Shown one piece after another: positions 1 to 11,874 of a stretch of 64,000 nucleotides of DNA (within the stretch, counting starts at the first letter, position 1; the number at the start of each line of letters is the position of its first letter). Position numbers and translations under genes: made by a program. Below the pieces are notes generated by a model that saw nothing but the letters and a program-made list of their open reading frames with translations, was not told the origin of the DNA and made no database searches. Origin of the DNA: Leucocoprinus leucothites (taxonomy: Eukaryota; Basidiomycota; Agaricomycetes; Agaricales; Agaricaceae); NCBI GenBank assembly GCA_013368445.1, contig JAACJO010000003.1, positions 2,728,001 through 2,792,000 of the forward strand. The letters are read 5' to 3'.

Positions 1-1468
1 ATGGGAGGGTTTGCCTGACGAATTGTGTGGGTGCTGGACTTAAAACGTTTCAGCAAATCGGGTAAGCGGTTTTCGACGTTGTAATCCATGTGCTTTTTCG
101 GATTTACCGGTTCTCGTAATCTCGCAGATACGCGAATATCGCCTCGAGAGTTCGTAGTCTGTGCATCAAACCCACCTTTTTGCCTATAATGAACCGCAAA
201 GGTCGAGCGGTACATGATCCGAGAGAGAGTCGATCCCTGCGGAAGAAGCGCAAGTCGGAAATACAGTCGTTCCTCAAAACTGCCCTTACCTCTCTCTCCG
301 GTTGCGCACAACTCAGAGAGTTGAATGTCGTCGTTCATGATCAATATCTTTCACGATCGCTGGTCGTATTTCTTCGGAAATTGTTGAAGCGCGTCGGTGT
401 CAATCTCGAGGCCCTGACAATCGATATGACCCTACTCAGCTTCCTTTCTGTCCATCATGTCTTTGACCCCAAACACCTTCCCAAGCTTTCAACTCTCACA
501 ATCAAAATCACCGAATCTCGTTTTGAGACATCGAGAGACCAGGCACGCAGGGCTCGTAAAGCCCTTCTCAATATCATCCACCCATTGAACGGCACCCTCC
601 AAACCCTTGCCTTTGAAGTGATCGATTTCAACCTCTCCGAGATATTCCAAAAGTTAGAACAGCTTCCAAAACTTCACTCACTCGAACTACGAGCAGAAGT
701 CGGCTTTAGCACCTCATACCCACCATTCACTTTGTCTCCTTCCTCAAACACAACGCTGACAATCTCGAACGGCTGGTGATTCGACGACCAACTGTTGATG
801 TACCCAGTTCCTGGAATGTTGAAGTCATCATCGGCAGGTTATACAACCTCCTCTGTGTGCAACATCTTCCCAAGCTGAGAGAACTCGTTCTCGAAGTTGA
901 TTACACATCTATCCTCGAAAGTCTGGCTAGTCACGTTCACACCTTTGTTCCCCGTCTCAAGAACCTCACACTGACGGGCCAGCGTTCCACCTTGGATCAT
1001 CTTCAATTGAGCTCTCTGCTCAATGGTCTCGCGGGTGGTGATAAGGGACTTGAATATTTGAAAATATCCATCGCCGGCTTTTCGCCTGAACATATGGTGC
1101 TTTTTGCTACCTCCCTCCCGAACCTAAAGACACTCGATTTATCGTATAAGGATTTGTGGATGAGTAATCAGTCCTTATTGAGAGTGCGTTTCATTTTCGG
1201 TCTCTTCCCTGTTTTGTGGTGTTCTTCTGCTGACTGTCTTACTCACAGCGTACTGATTTGGACGAGGATGAAGCCATTTATGAAGATTTCCGTACGCGTT
1301 CGTACCCTCAGTGGAAAGTTGGAAGAGGCACGAATAGCTCAGGTTAATCTCTGTGATCAGGGACATCCTGATCATAGGCTATTGGATGCCATACAAGAAA
1401 GCCTCCCTACTCTCAAGCGTGTCGTCCGAACTAGAGATTGTTGTCATTGTTGTCATTGTAGATGGTAG
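1..1468 (+). CDS. F-box/LRR-like protein, 5' truncated, two frame breaks
   Basis: The gene enters from the left edge: an exon ends at 61 and splices to 128, and a further intron spans 1184-1248. The protein is a run of degenerate leucine-rich repeats (LPKLSTLTIKI, LPKLHSLELRA, LPKLRELVLEV, LPNLKTLDLSY), as in the many basidiomycete F-box/LRR proteins that choose substrates for SCF ubiquitin ligases. No F-box is visible; it would lie upstream of the window. The reading frame breaks near 715-722 (repeats continue one frame over at ...IHFVSFLKHNADNLERL) and again at the AAA run 1315-1317 (YPQWK then LEEARIAQV in another frame). No splice signal explains either break. It could be a young pseudogene or carry sequence errors. 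The end at 1468 follows a short TTGTTGTCA-type repeat. The LRR nature is clear, the F-box role is inferred. Confidence 0.6.
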
Positions 1469-1740
1469 CACAACTTGTGATACGATGGATAATCCTTTAT
1501 TATTCTTAGTGACTATCGTAGTCATGCTTAGCCTGCCATGTACAGCAGATGCGTGCTTTTTCTCTTGGGTATTTAGGTATTGGGTCTTATAAAAATAGCG
1601 ACGGCGCACGCGTAGTATCTCTTTCAATGGCCGATTTGTTCGGGAACATAGAAAATAGCAACTTCGAATCTAAAGCACATTTCCTTGAATCAATGATGAT
1701 TTACTTGTAGATATATATTTCCATAAGATACTCCTCAATC

Positions 1741-4115
1741 CTACTCCTTCTTGGGAGGTGTCCAATCCGCCAACCACGCCTCGACGAAAGCAACCTCCTC
1801 TGCATGGATTTGCTGGATCTCCTCCGGCTCTTGAGTGAGATCGGCCAAACCGTATTCGTCCCAGTGATGAACAGCACCTGTAAAGGGGGTTAATATCAAT
1901 GAGTAAAACTGATGAGAGGGCGAGCTATTTGAGGGAGACAGCGCACCAGGAATCAATTTGAACGGTCTCAGAGTGGTATCAGGTCTCGACCTAGCATCGT
2001 CGCTATGTGGTGTATCCGGCCTCCAAGGATCGACTATCGAAAAAAGTGGTAATGGCGTCAGAATGGATGGATAGGGGGGACAAAAACGAGCCTTTCTACT
2101 TGCCTTCGCCATCAATAATAGCCAGTCTATCCGCAGCAATGTCAAAATCGCCCAATGCGTTTACAGCAGTCACGTTTGGCAAAGGCGGAACTTGGATGAA
2201 CTTTCCAGGAAGATAGGCTTGTTTGCAGATCTTGGAAAGGTAGGGGAGAGTGACGAGACGGGAGAGGATGCGAGGTTGCTCAAGATCAGGTGGCGAAGTC
2301 TAGAAGAAACATATTAGTTTGGATGTGGCAGCTGAAGGTCCAAATACATACGGTGAAGTATCCCCACTGTGTGCAGACTTGGAATTGCCACAATCTCCAA
2401 TCTTGATCCAATCAGTGTCTTGGTACTGGCTGTCATCGTAAGTTCCAAAGCACTAGCAAAACCAAATCAGCCCCTGCCGCGAGTTTCTACAATAGGGAGG
2501 ATATACATGCCTCTTCGACAGTTGTGCGGCACCTCGAGACAGTGTGGTTCTTGATGTAGTTTGCATAGTTCAAAACCGAAAGGTCAATCTTGAAGCCATC
2601 TTCAACCTCAACCATGCGTTCCGGCGAACCGAATGGCAAATCGACTGCTTCAGCTGAGATTCGGTGACCGAACACAGGAGCGTTGATAAGCTTCACAGAA
2701 TTTGTCAAAAGTCGTGCTTCCGACTTCCGGGTCCCAGACTTTCGATTGCCATGAACCCAAAACGTTCTGTAAATGCCGGAATGTAGCGTCGGTAACCAGA
2801 AAACCCGCATCGTTACAGGGAGCCAAGAAAATGAAACATTACAAATGTCAGCTTAAACTCTAAACATCAAACGGAATAACGTACCGATATAAGGGAAGCA
2901 AAGTCATCGTCATGCTTCAAGTCAGCCAAGCCGAATAAGCCTTTTAGCTGTTTCTTGAAAATACCGCTAAGGAGAATAGTGTCGATAATGGCGACGGAGT
3001 TTTCAAGGTGTGAAGAACACTTGGAGTCTGCACCGTTGCGGATGATCTCCATGTATTGCCAGTTTTCGACTGCAGCATGGGTTACACCTGTATTGATGGA
3101 AATTTTGTTTGAGTTGGAAGTAGAAATAATCTAAGTAGATGAGCATACCGCTGGATGCGATTGCACCCCAGACGAGCTCGGGATAGAGAATTTTCATGTG
3201 AGCAGCACGTGCACCAGCATAAGATCCCTAGAAGGTTTGGGTAAGTCCATGAACCGAGAGCGATATTACATGTCAACATACACCATAATAGATCCAGGGT
3301 GTACCCGGAGCGGTCAAGTCTTCATCAATTCCGTCAAACTTGATGTTAGCCATGAAGTTAGCGCTGTCGGCCGCAGCTTGCTCGTTGTCAAGCCAGCTGA
3401 GTAGGTCCCCCTATTAGAGATGGCGCCCGAGAGAGACCAAAAGAGCAACACGTACCGCAGGGAATCGGTGGTAAGGTTCTCAACAGCAATGGATTCGCCT
3501 GTTCACAGGAGTGAATCTGGCAAGACATTTTGGAATTCCAGTAAAACTAACCATAGTAACGGTGCTCCAAAACAACACCCAAGCCGTTCGTCGCGCTGGC
3601 CAGAATGTCTACGATACCGGTATCAAGGAATGGCAACCTATCCTGAGTTTTTGTCAATATACAGCTTTCACATATAGAGAAACATGACCTACCTCTCCAC
3701 TGGTTTCTCCACCATCCAAGACGATAACGGGCGCACCAACTCGCGGCTGGTAGTGCCTCTTGTTTACCCAATAGCGCTGCTTAAACGTATGTGTATTCGA
3801 CTTGTCAAAATGGTCCAATGGCTGTTCGAACCACTGCGGTTCAAACTCCTCGAGAGCCGTTGTGCGCTTATTGGTTTCAAAATCCAATACGTCATCGTCA
3901 GTAGGTTTCCAACCATCTTGAATTGTCAATCCCTTGCGCAACGGGAGATCACGGCGCGAGGCAACTTGTTCAAGAGCTTCTTGCCGATCAAGACGCCAGA
4001 GATTGACAGCTTGAGGTCCAAGATTCTGGAAGAGGCGTGGGCCGACTCGTGGCGGGCTGCTGTGCGCAACACATGCCAGGCCGAGGAAGAGGAATGGGAG
4101 TAGGTGGCGAGCCAT
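1741..4115 (-). CDS. Secreted serine peptidase, family S28 (lysosomal Pro-X carboxypeptidase / DPP7 type)
   Basis: Family S28 peptidases cleave next to proline, usually at acidic pH outside the cell or in the vacuole. The start at 4115 gives a hydrophobic signal peptide (MARHLLPFLFLGLACVAHS). Family landmarks follow in order: WFEQPLDHFD, FKQRYWVNKRHY, VIVLDGGE, LEHRYYGES, then YYGGSYAGARAAHMK carrying the nucleophile Ser in GGSYAG, and WGAIASSG. Near the C-terminus are the candidate catalytic Asp (VDPWRPDTPH) and His (AVHHWDE) regions. The gene is split by many short introns, so the visible pieces lie in different frames. The stop is at 1741. It shares a roughly 700-bp divergent promoter region with the gene at 4820. 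The family is certain; the exact substrate specificity is not. Confidence 0.9.
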
Positions 4116-4819
4116 GAATGTAAGTCCGCCCAGGGTAGGAAGACTTTATAGATTACGGGATGCCGAGATGACGGTTTGTATGCACAAGGATTCTAGCACA
4201 TGTGATCGTGGTTATTTAGGGGTTTTTTCTCACTTGCATGTGGCGATGGCTTAAACATACCTGTACTTTCTCTTCCATAGGCCACATGCTGATTGTAATT
4301 CCAGATCATGTTATCCTTCGAAGATAGAAGTTGAAGTCGTCGACGTAAAGAAACCGCCGGGATGCAAACTATATTTGTCACTACACGTGATGGCGACGCG
4401 TCGCGCTGTTTCGAGCCTGAGCCTGGCTCAATATTTTCTGTCAGATCAAAGTCAAACCCGCCACCTGGACTCGACCTGGGCAAATAATGGGTAAAACGAC
4501 ACGAGGCAATTCTATTGCTGGTGACGAAAACCTGTCACCGGCGACTCATAGCAACCCGCACCGGTACCAAGGCGGTACGGAGAAAAGGCTCACATTTATT
4601 CGCCCCTGGACCTTAATGAGTCCTGGTTCAAAAATCGACGCTTATCCCCAGAAATTGAGACGGTGACCGTGCGACTGTTGCCTGCACTAGCTCTTCCGGA
4701 GGGGTATTTAAGTCCTTGAGTTCTGTCTCGTTTATCCCCCAGACCTCTTTGCCTCGGCTCTGGAGTCCACACTGTCTCGTTCAGTCACACTTTCGCTCTC
4801 TACTCGGTCTTCTCCTATA
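4116..4819. promoter_or_regulatory. Divergent intergenic region between S28 peptidase and His-tail gene
   Basis: About 700 bp without a supported gene separates two divergent start codons. On the plus side a TATA-like TATTTAA lies near 4706, about 110 bp before the ATG at 4820. It is followed by a long CT-rich tract (about 4725-4819), a common feature of fungal transcription start regions. No specific operator could be identified. Confidence 0.4.
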
Positions 4820-5771
4820 ATGACTCAAAGTAGTGAATTCTGGCTGGCCTATCACTTTGCCTCTCGTGGCAATTTATCCCCGACTACTCAACTCATTGAG
4901 CTCGAGTTTGGTGGTCAAAAACTCCACGACCTTGAAGATATCCTCGACTATGGTATGGTATCTCTCCCTATATCTGAAGCGGACGACGTTATTGACCTAT
5001 AGCTGCCACGCACTCTGACTCTGATCATCCATTGCTACGAACGGATATTCAAGTCTTCCGTCAAGGTTATGTCGAGGCCCGCTTCCGCTCTGTGAGCACT
5101 TGGGCCCGCCGGGATGGCACCCCCGTCCACCCCTCTGACTCCGTCGAGGAGTTAAAAAAACAAGGTGTCGGCAACTGTGCGGACACTGCCCTTTGGCTTT
5201 TGGTTGGTACGTGGTTCTGTCATTGTCTGAGCTCCGCGAAGTTGATGCTAACGTATTTGCAGAGGACTTCCCGACCACCTTATGGTTCACTTACCACTAT
5301 ATCCATTCTCCGGAAGCTAAGGTTTCCACTCAACGGGTCCGCTTAAACCAGGGTATCAAGTTTGAGCATATCGGTAACCTCACCAACTATGTCTTCAGTC
5401 AAGGCTACCTCCCTGGGCACTACAGGCCTCTTGTTCATTGGGAGACCCAGTGCGGCAAGAAGCTTGGTGAGGATGCTCACATCGACGTAGTTCTTGCTGA
5501 TGGCTTTGGTGTGACCGAAGGCAAGGCTATTAAACTCATCGTTGGTCAGTTGTCTAGGCGTTCTAGTGCTATAAAAAGCTGACTCCTATATCTCTTTTTG
5601 ACCGTAGATGGGCACCTCTTCCACTCTCACCACCATCACCATCACCTCTTATGTGAGCCTCACCATCATCATCACCACCATCAGCTTCCTGCTCCCTGCA
5701 CGCCTACAACCCCTACTCTCCCAACTCCGAGTACCCCAGGTCACCATCACCGTCACCTTTGCCCCTTCTAA
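4820..5771 (+). CDS. Protein of unknown function with His-rich C-terminal tail (260 aa)
   Basis: Four exons (4820-4952, 5003-5206, 5263-5544, 5608-5771) join in phase to 783 nt. I do not recognise the family. The body has no signal peptide or membrane helix; recognisable stretches are FWLAYHFASRG near the start, GNCADTALWLLVEDFPTTLW and THYIH-like YHYIHSPEAK in the middle, and a repeat-free C-terminal half (HIDVVLADGFGVTEGKAI). The last exon is unusual: it encodes HSHHHHHH, then EPHHHHHH, then a Pro/Thr-rich linker (PAPCTPTTPTLPTPSTPG) and HHHRH just before the stop. The ATG at 4820 follows a CT-rich leader. The His clusters could bind Zn, Ni or Cu, which is inference from composition only. 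Confidence 0.75.
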
Positions 5772-5988
5772 GTACTTAGTTATTCGTATCGGTCTTCGTA
5801 GTTTAGTAGTAGGGCTCGCAATTTTGTGTTATTCAGATGTGATTCAGGGCTGGCTAAATCGCGTCGTGGCACCGGTGAATAAATTGATTGCCTGATATGG
5901 CCTAATTCTGTCAGATCCTGTCTCTCCATTGCTATCTCCTTTAAACTCAACCACCACCATCGCTGCTTATCCACACCACACAGACGCT

Positions 5989-7350
5989 ATGCCCCGCCCA
6001 AAGCGCCGTCCCTATAACATTTTCACACCGCCCTCGCTATCGTCCTCTGAGCTTATTTGTACTACTCTCGACCACGACTCGACAGACATGCTCATCGACA
6101 AATGGCTCGAGCACCGTTCGCCTGGACACGATGCCTATCACGACTGGTTTCGCGATCTACGCACGCGTAAACACGCTGCGCAAAACCCGAACAAAAAACA
6201 GATCATCGCTTGGAACAAGGGGGAATTTGTGCCCGAAAACGTGTTTTGCCGCACTGTTGACACAGGTCGTCTGATCCCTTTGGACAGGACTTGGACCACT
6301 TATGTGTATCATCATAAGACAATGTCTGAGCGAAAATTAAGCATGATGCCAGTGGTCTTTACTATGGTGAGTTCTGTCGCTGTGATTCCTTTAGCATTGA
6401 TGTATTGCTCGGCACTGGGTGATAAGGTGATTGACTGTGGTCCTTATTTTAGCTGCCGGAGTTGATGCTCCTTCGTGGTATGCATGATGGTGGCTGCGAT
6501 GATATCTACATCGTTGTAACAGATCTGAAGAGGCAAGAGATGGACGATGTGACCGCGTACTTTGAACTCGTCACCGAGTACTCGGTCAGTCGTTCCCGGA
6601 GAAATAGCATTGAGCAGCAGATCCAGCACGAATGTATGTTCATGCAACCTCCCATTTTCCTATCACGCTACTCAAGCTACTTGCCATTGTCTATCAGATA
6701 TGCGTCTGAAACATACCCTGGAGAAACAACGCCGCACACCCTGTTTCCCCCAAATTGACTTAACATTTCGCGCTATTCTCTTCGAAAAACGACCTCGCTT
6801 TCTCGTTCTCTTTTCTCATCAAACCACGTCTTACTCGCAAATTTTCTTTACCCATCGAGACTACGTTCCCGACCCAGATATATTCTTCGACTACCCAACA
6901 GGCTGCCCTAATCCATGCTGCACGGAGGAATGTGAGATGATCAGATTTCCCAGACGAGGCCTCGAGAATGCCTCAATTCTGCCTTTGGTAAACAGCAAAG
7001 GCAGACGACGAAAATTTAGGAGGAAGGAGATGTGTAACTGGATTGATTGTGATGTTTCCTTCGGAGAGTTGGTGACGGAAGGATATATGGATGGAGAATG
7101 CAGTATGAGCAGCGTTTATGGATCAGAGGAGTCTGGGTCTGTTGAAGGGAGCGAGGGGAGTAGCAGTGCTGCCTCAGACGAGAGGTCTGATCACTGTGGG
7201 AACGATGAGCCCAGGGACGAAGAGGGATCGGTTAAGGTGACATATGGCCACATTTGTGGCAAGTGTAGGCTGGTGCGCTACTGTTCGCAGGAGCATCAGT
7301 TTGCTGACTGGCCCGAGCACAAGAGGGTTTGCGTTAAAGCAAGTGCTTGA
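5989..7350 (+). CDS. MYND-like zinc-finger protein with split finger (403 aa)
   Basis: Three exons (5989-6366, 6453-6633, 6698-7350) join to 1212 nt. ATG at 5989 (MPRPKRRPYN) is the first ATG in frame. Most of the protein is not recognised. The C-terminus holds the second half of a MYND zinc finger: CGKC, then YCSQEHQFADW, then HKRVC. The usual YCSxxCQ Cys is His here, a residue that can also bind zinc. The normal first Cys pair does not lie just before CGKC. Instead a Ser/Glu/Asp-rich stretch of about 65 residues precedes it, with CNWIDC before that, so the finger may be split by an insertion or be half lost. MYND fingers usually mediate protein-protein contacts with Pro-rich partners. The next gene is also a MYND protein. 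Confidence 0.75.
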
Positions 7351-7655
7351 GGTTGAATGCTTGGATAGGAAGCGTTGTGTTTTATGTGTATGCTGTACTT
7401 TGCTTTTGTAAGTGATTACGTTATGCTCTTGTTACTGCGCCATGCATTCGATTACTGCTTTTGTAGTTTTTGTTCTGTAAGTCTGGCGATTTTGTCAATT
7501 CAAAAATGAATTTCTTGGCCAAATCGCCAACAAGGACTCAGAAGTCACGAGATCTCTTGTTTATGATCATCGATCCTCAACGCATCATACCCACCACGTT
7601 CACAACCTTCAAGTTAGCTCCCCAGTTTCAGGACACTGACAAGGGTCTTGGCAAC

Positions 7656-9165
7656 ATGAATCCACCTTCACACCTGAATGCATCTCGTACCGTATATCCA
7701 CCTATCCAGAAATTAGACAAATGCTGCCGCTGTGATAACAAAACTGGACTGCGCCTGTGCTCGTCCTGCGGTGAAGTGAGCTTGTGGATTGTACTCATTA
7801 AACACTGCCATCGACCCTGACTATGGATGACAACAGCAAATTTACTGTTCGCCTGAATGCCAGAAAGAGGACTGGAACAGCCACAAGCACCAGTGCAGTT
7901 CGTATTTCTCTTTATCTATTATCCCTCTCCGCCTCAAGCAGTGAGGTTTCTTAGAACAGACCGAGCGGATTGATCTCGGAAAGATTTGGCCGTTTTTAGC
8001 CTATCAGGCCGAAGCATGCCGCTTAGATCCAAACCGACCACAACACCCTGCTACTCTGCACAAAATACTTAACAAACCAATCCCTAATGTCTCTGCACAA
8101 ACCCTCCCAAACGGCGTGTCGACAAATTTCGTCCTCCTCGGTGACCCAATCCCACTAGAAAAGGTCGGCAGCTCTGAATGGTGGCCGTCCGCAATTTCCG
8201 AAAAGATGCGTAGAAAGCTCTTCATGAGGATCGTGCGGGAGGGCCATGTGGTGCCCATTCTTCTGTCGATCTGCGTTGCTCTGATGGCAGAGATGTATAC
8301 CACTACCTATAACCCCGAGATGGATGGAAAGAACGATCCTCCTGATGACCAGTTCAGTCACAATAAACGGTTCCGACTTCAATGCGAGCGCAACGCCATC
8401 GTTGATTTCGGAATATGCAAAGGCGCAGCCGAAGTCAAAGATCTGGATACATTTGGGTACATCCTAGATCCTCCTGATGACTTCGCGTACATCGATTTCT
8501 TTCGAGGTCAAGACCCAAAGGACCACTACTGGATCTACTTCAAGACTTTACGTGAGGAGTTCATTCTTGATACGTGCATGTTCACGTTCAACATGGCTAT
8601 GATCGTGTATGGCTTTGCTTACTGGCCCCATCATTTCGCGAGCTTTCCTCAGCTTCCAGAGCTCGCGGGTATATTCATTTCCCGCGAATTCCGGAAAACC
8701 ACTCCTACGATGCACTATGAAAAACAGAGGTTCTCTGTTTTGCAGAACAAGGCACTTCAAAGTATTGTCCGCACTCCAGAATTCAGTGAATTGGACATAA
8801 AGATTTTTGTAGCGTTTATGGAGAGGGTAGCGGGAAGGAAGACCAACGAGCTGGAGCAGGATCTTCTCGTCTCCTGGACTATGACGAACAGGAGGATGTG
8901 GATCTCTAACTTGATAAATCGGGAGTTTCTAAATTATCCCGATGTGCCACCCATTGGAATCATCTACGACCCTGGGGAGGAGGACAAGCATCCGACACCT
9001 CGTGAGGTGGAAGCAGATGCGATGAGATACATCAAGAAGTGGAGCAGGCGGGCTAAGAAGGGCGAGATTACTTCGGCACAGCTCATGGAAGCTATTGCTC
9101 GATGGGACATGATGCCTCCTGAGGAGAAGCTGGCATGGCATAAGGGGCATAAGAAGCGGTCATAG
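7656..9165 (+). CDS. MYND-type zinc-finger protein (463 aa)
   Basis: Exons 7656-7775, 7837-7897 and 7955-9165 join to 1392 nt. A complete MYND finger sits near residues 22-60: CCRC, CSSC, YCSPECQKEDW, HKHQC. All expected Cys/His positions are present. The second intron uses the donor GTTCGT, which fits the fungal GTNNGT pattern and is the only choice that keeps both the last Cys and the frame. The long C-terminal region (WWPSAISEKMRRKLF, then acidic and basic stretches) resembles other basidiomycete MYND proteins but has no domain I can name. It follows another MYND-like gene in the same orientation after about 305 bp. The sequences are different enough that recent duplication is not evident. 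A regulatory or scaffold role is inferred. Confidence 0.85.
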
Positions 9166-9738
9166 TGAGCTGTAGTGGACAAACGGCCATTTGTGGCTTT
9201 GTCGTTGATTTAGCACGTATGTAAGGGACATGATTCATTTCTAATAAAGGGAAGCGTCGTACGTTTGCCAGGAATGCTCTCCCAGGCATTCCTTAACTAC
9301 AAAACCTCATGATTGTATCCTCGACCTCTAGAGGTCGTTTTAATATATTTAGAGCGAAATATTCGGCTCATACACGGCTACTTGATTCTCTCGCCTCAGC
9401 GCAAGCCCAATGAATGCGAGATCGGCATGTTCGTATACCGCCAATCCGAGAATGATTTGAAAGCATCGCATGCTTGATAGCAAAGCAGGAGTGTAAACCG
9501 GTTGGGGCAGGAAATATCTTTTGAAGGTAAGTCGCGGTTAGGCTGCAAATTTGAGATCTCCTTGGTAAGTATGATTTCTTACTACATGATAGGTACAACG
9601 TAGCATTTAGATACGAGGTGGGGAAACAACTTGAAGTATGTTATCCGTTTGTAATAATTCACACAGTTTTGATTACAACAATTGATCATAAATGATCCCG
9701 GCCAGTTTGCTTCAACCATATGAATCCTCAGCCTCAGA
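9166..9738. other. Intergenic, no gene seen
   Basis: About 570 bp between two plus-strand genes. I see AT-rich sequence, 3' UTR-like AATAAAG near 9242 and no conserved reading frame. Confidence 0.4.
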
Positions 9739-11269
9739 ATGACAGACGACGAGTCTTCCTCAGTTGGCTCGGATGGTGAGGAAGGCCCTTGGACTGGTGT
9801 CACTATCGACTTGGTCGCACTCCAAAACATAGTGTGCCAGGTTTTCCGTATACCTACGACACAATGTGGACCTCCCGTTGCGATAGGTCTCGAACAACAA
9901 ACGAATTACGCTCGCGTTTACTCTTTTAAACTTCCGTCCCGCATTATCGTTACTCGCTTGGTATCACCAGTGAAGCCGCTCTTCAAAACTGAGAATGAAG
10001 TGGCTGCAATGGACTTCGTGCGAAGTAAGTAAACTTCACCCTTGGCATGGAATTCAATGATGGACGATCGTAGGTCGCACTTCTCTGCCTGTCCCAAGGG
10101 TCTTCGCATATTGCTCAGAAGCTAGTAATCCAGTCGGCGTAGAGTGGCTAATTATGGAACATATGCCAGGTGTGGAGATGGGTAGTGCCTGGGATAACCT
10201 CCAGCTCCCTCAAAAGCGGAGGCTGGCTCTCGATCTCATCGACCTTTACGACCAACTGTTCCGGCTAAAGGCGGATGGCTGTGGTGGTATTTATCACAGC
10301 GTCGACTCGGTGGATGACCACGTCCTGGCCAAGTCAAATTCTAACGGATCTGAGACGAAGCACCCCAGGTCTCCGCGATGGGTCCCATTGTCTTCAGAAT
10401 CTCTACATATGTTAAGGAAACACTGCAACCACTCTATCCACGACGCGTACGAGCTTGGACCCCTTAACGATATCTCCCTAGTAAACTATCGCCTGACGGT
10501 CCCCTCTCCGTCTCAGACAGTACCCGTCTTCACGTCGGATGAGTATGTCAAGCTTGTTGCTTTCAATGGCAATCCTCCTACCAGGTCCGAATATGATCTT
10601 CCGACTCGCGAAAAATGCGTTGAGCTCTTCAAGAGTATCTACAAGTTATATCCCAATTCCACCGTCTTAGGGCCCTCAGCGGACGCATCCAGCTTCTGCT
10701 TTTCGCATGGCGATTTGCATGACGGCAATATTTTGATTGACCCGCAATCAGGAGCAATTACTGCAATCATTGACTGGGAATCCGCTGCCTTTCGTCCATT
10801 ATGGGCAGAAGTCTGTGGCGTTGGCTGGTTTGAGGAGGACCACCAGCGATTCATAATCGGCTCTAATGACCCTGGAAACTTTGACGATGATACTGACCCT
10901 GAGGATACGGAGTTGCGAGCTCTCTTTCGCACCGAAATGTGGAGAAGGAATCCTGATCTGGTTTCGTCCTTCTTTGGTGGTGTCGAGTTGCGTGCTATCT
11001 TCCATGCTGCAGCAGATGATCCGCGCCCTATAGGCGAAACAGACATCTTTCTTAACCGGTATCACAGACTGGGATATTGGAAAGAATACCGTAGAGGTGC
11101 TTTCCCCTGGAACATGGAAGCATGGCAGCACAGGCGGATCGATTTGGATGAAGAAGAAATGGTACGTGATAAATTTACGTTCTGGGTTCATTACTCAGCT
11201 TCACATGATATCTCTATTGGACTTAGGCTTCTAAAAGCAGCTCCCTTCTGTGAACTGAAGGAGGGATAA
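9739..11269 (+). CDS. Aminoglycoside phosphotransferase-fold (APH) family protein (493 aa)
   Basis: Exons 9739-10024 and 10074-11269 join to 1482 nt. The protein has the kinase-like APH fold: an N-lobe segment (YSFKLPSRIIVTRL, with ENEVAAMDFVR), a hinge-like WLIMEHMPG, the catalytic-loop motif SHGDLHDGNIL (HGDxxxxN) and the metal-binding IIDWESAAF (a variant of the DFG-like IDWE/D). All key residues are present, so it may be an active small-molecule kinase. This family is hugely expanded in Agaricomycetes and its substrates are mostly unknown. There is no signal peptide. The extra about 90 residues after the fold (RYHRLGYWKEYRRGAF) match other fungal members in style. A link to real antibiotic resistance should not be assumed. 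Confidence 0.88.
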
Positions 11270-11631
11270 GGGGGCTGTGTTGATGAAGGCGACGACAAAC
11301 TAATACAGTACTGTACACATATATTCTGTTTTTGTTTTGCCCCCCGGTGACATGTTTACATCAAAGCCAAGTTCCATGCGGTGGCTGAATAGGACGTTTG
11401 TAAATCTGAGAAGTCGGTATTGAGCTTTCTTTGCAGGAGAGGGGAATTTTGCCAAGACTATTCTCGGAGTCGACAAAACGCCTCAGTTGTACACCAGTTT
11501 CCACACCTAGCTTGACCTGTTCCTGAAAGACCAAAATAGCGTCTGTGTGGAATCCCCACTCGTGTATTTAAAGACGGCCTGGCTCTGTCCTGCACCCCAA
11601 CGGGCTTCAAAGAACCATCCGCCCTATCACC

Positions 11632-11874
11632 ATGCCAGGAAGTCGCAGTCAACATCACTGTTGGAAGAAAAGCGACGGTTGTAAGAAGTCCAAAACTGAT
11701 TGCACAGAGCATTACTGGGAATGCACTGGAGGGGGAACACGTACACATCCTTCACAAAAGATTAAAAATGGGTCAAGCTGTGAGTCCAACTGCAGGGACA
11801 CTTCCAATAACACACTATACACCTGCGGATTGAAGCAAGCTTGGTACGAGACGTATCCTCCTCTGAACTCCTAG
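11632..11874 (+). CDS. Small Cys-rich ORF (80 aa), unknown
   Basis: A single-exon reading frame of 80 codons starts MPGSRSQHHCWKKSDGCKKS. It has seven cysteines, six of them in about the first 55 residues, with CWKKSDGC and CESNC pairs, many Lys/Thr/Ser and no signal peptide. A TATA-like TGTATTTAAAG lies at about 11563-11573, about 65 bp before the ATG, with a clean ATCACCATG context. This favours a real gene. It has no family I recognise. Cytosolic metal binding or a zinc-ribbon-like fold is possible but unproven. Chance ORF remains a real alternative. Confidence 0.4.
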   Translation: MPGSRSQHHCWKKSDGCKKSKTDCTEHYWECTGGGTRTHPSQKIKNGSSCESNCRDTSNNTLYTCGLKQAWYETYPPLNS

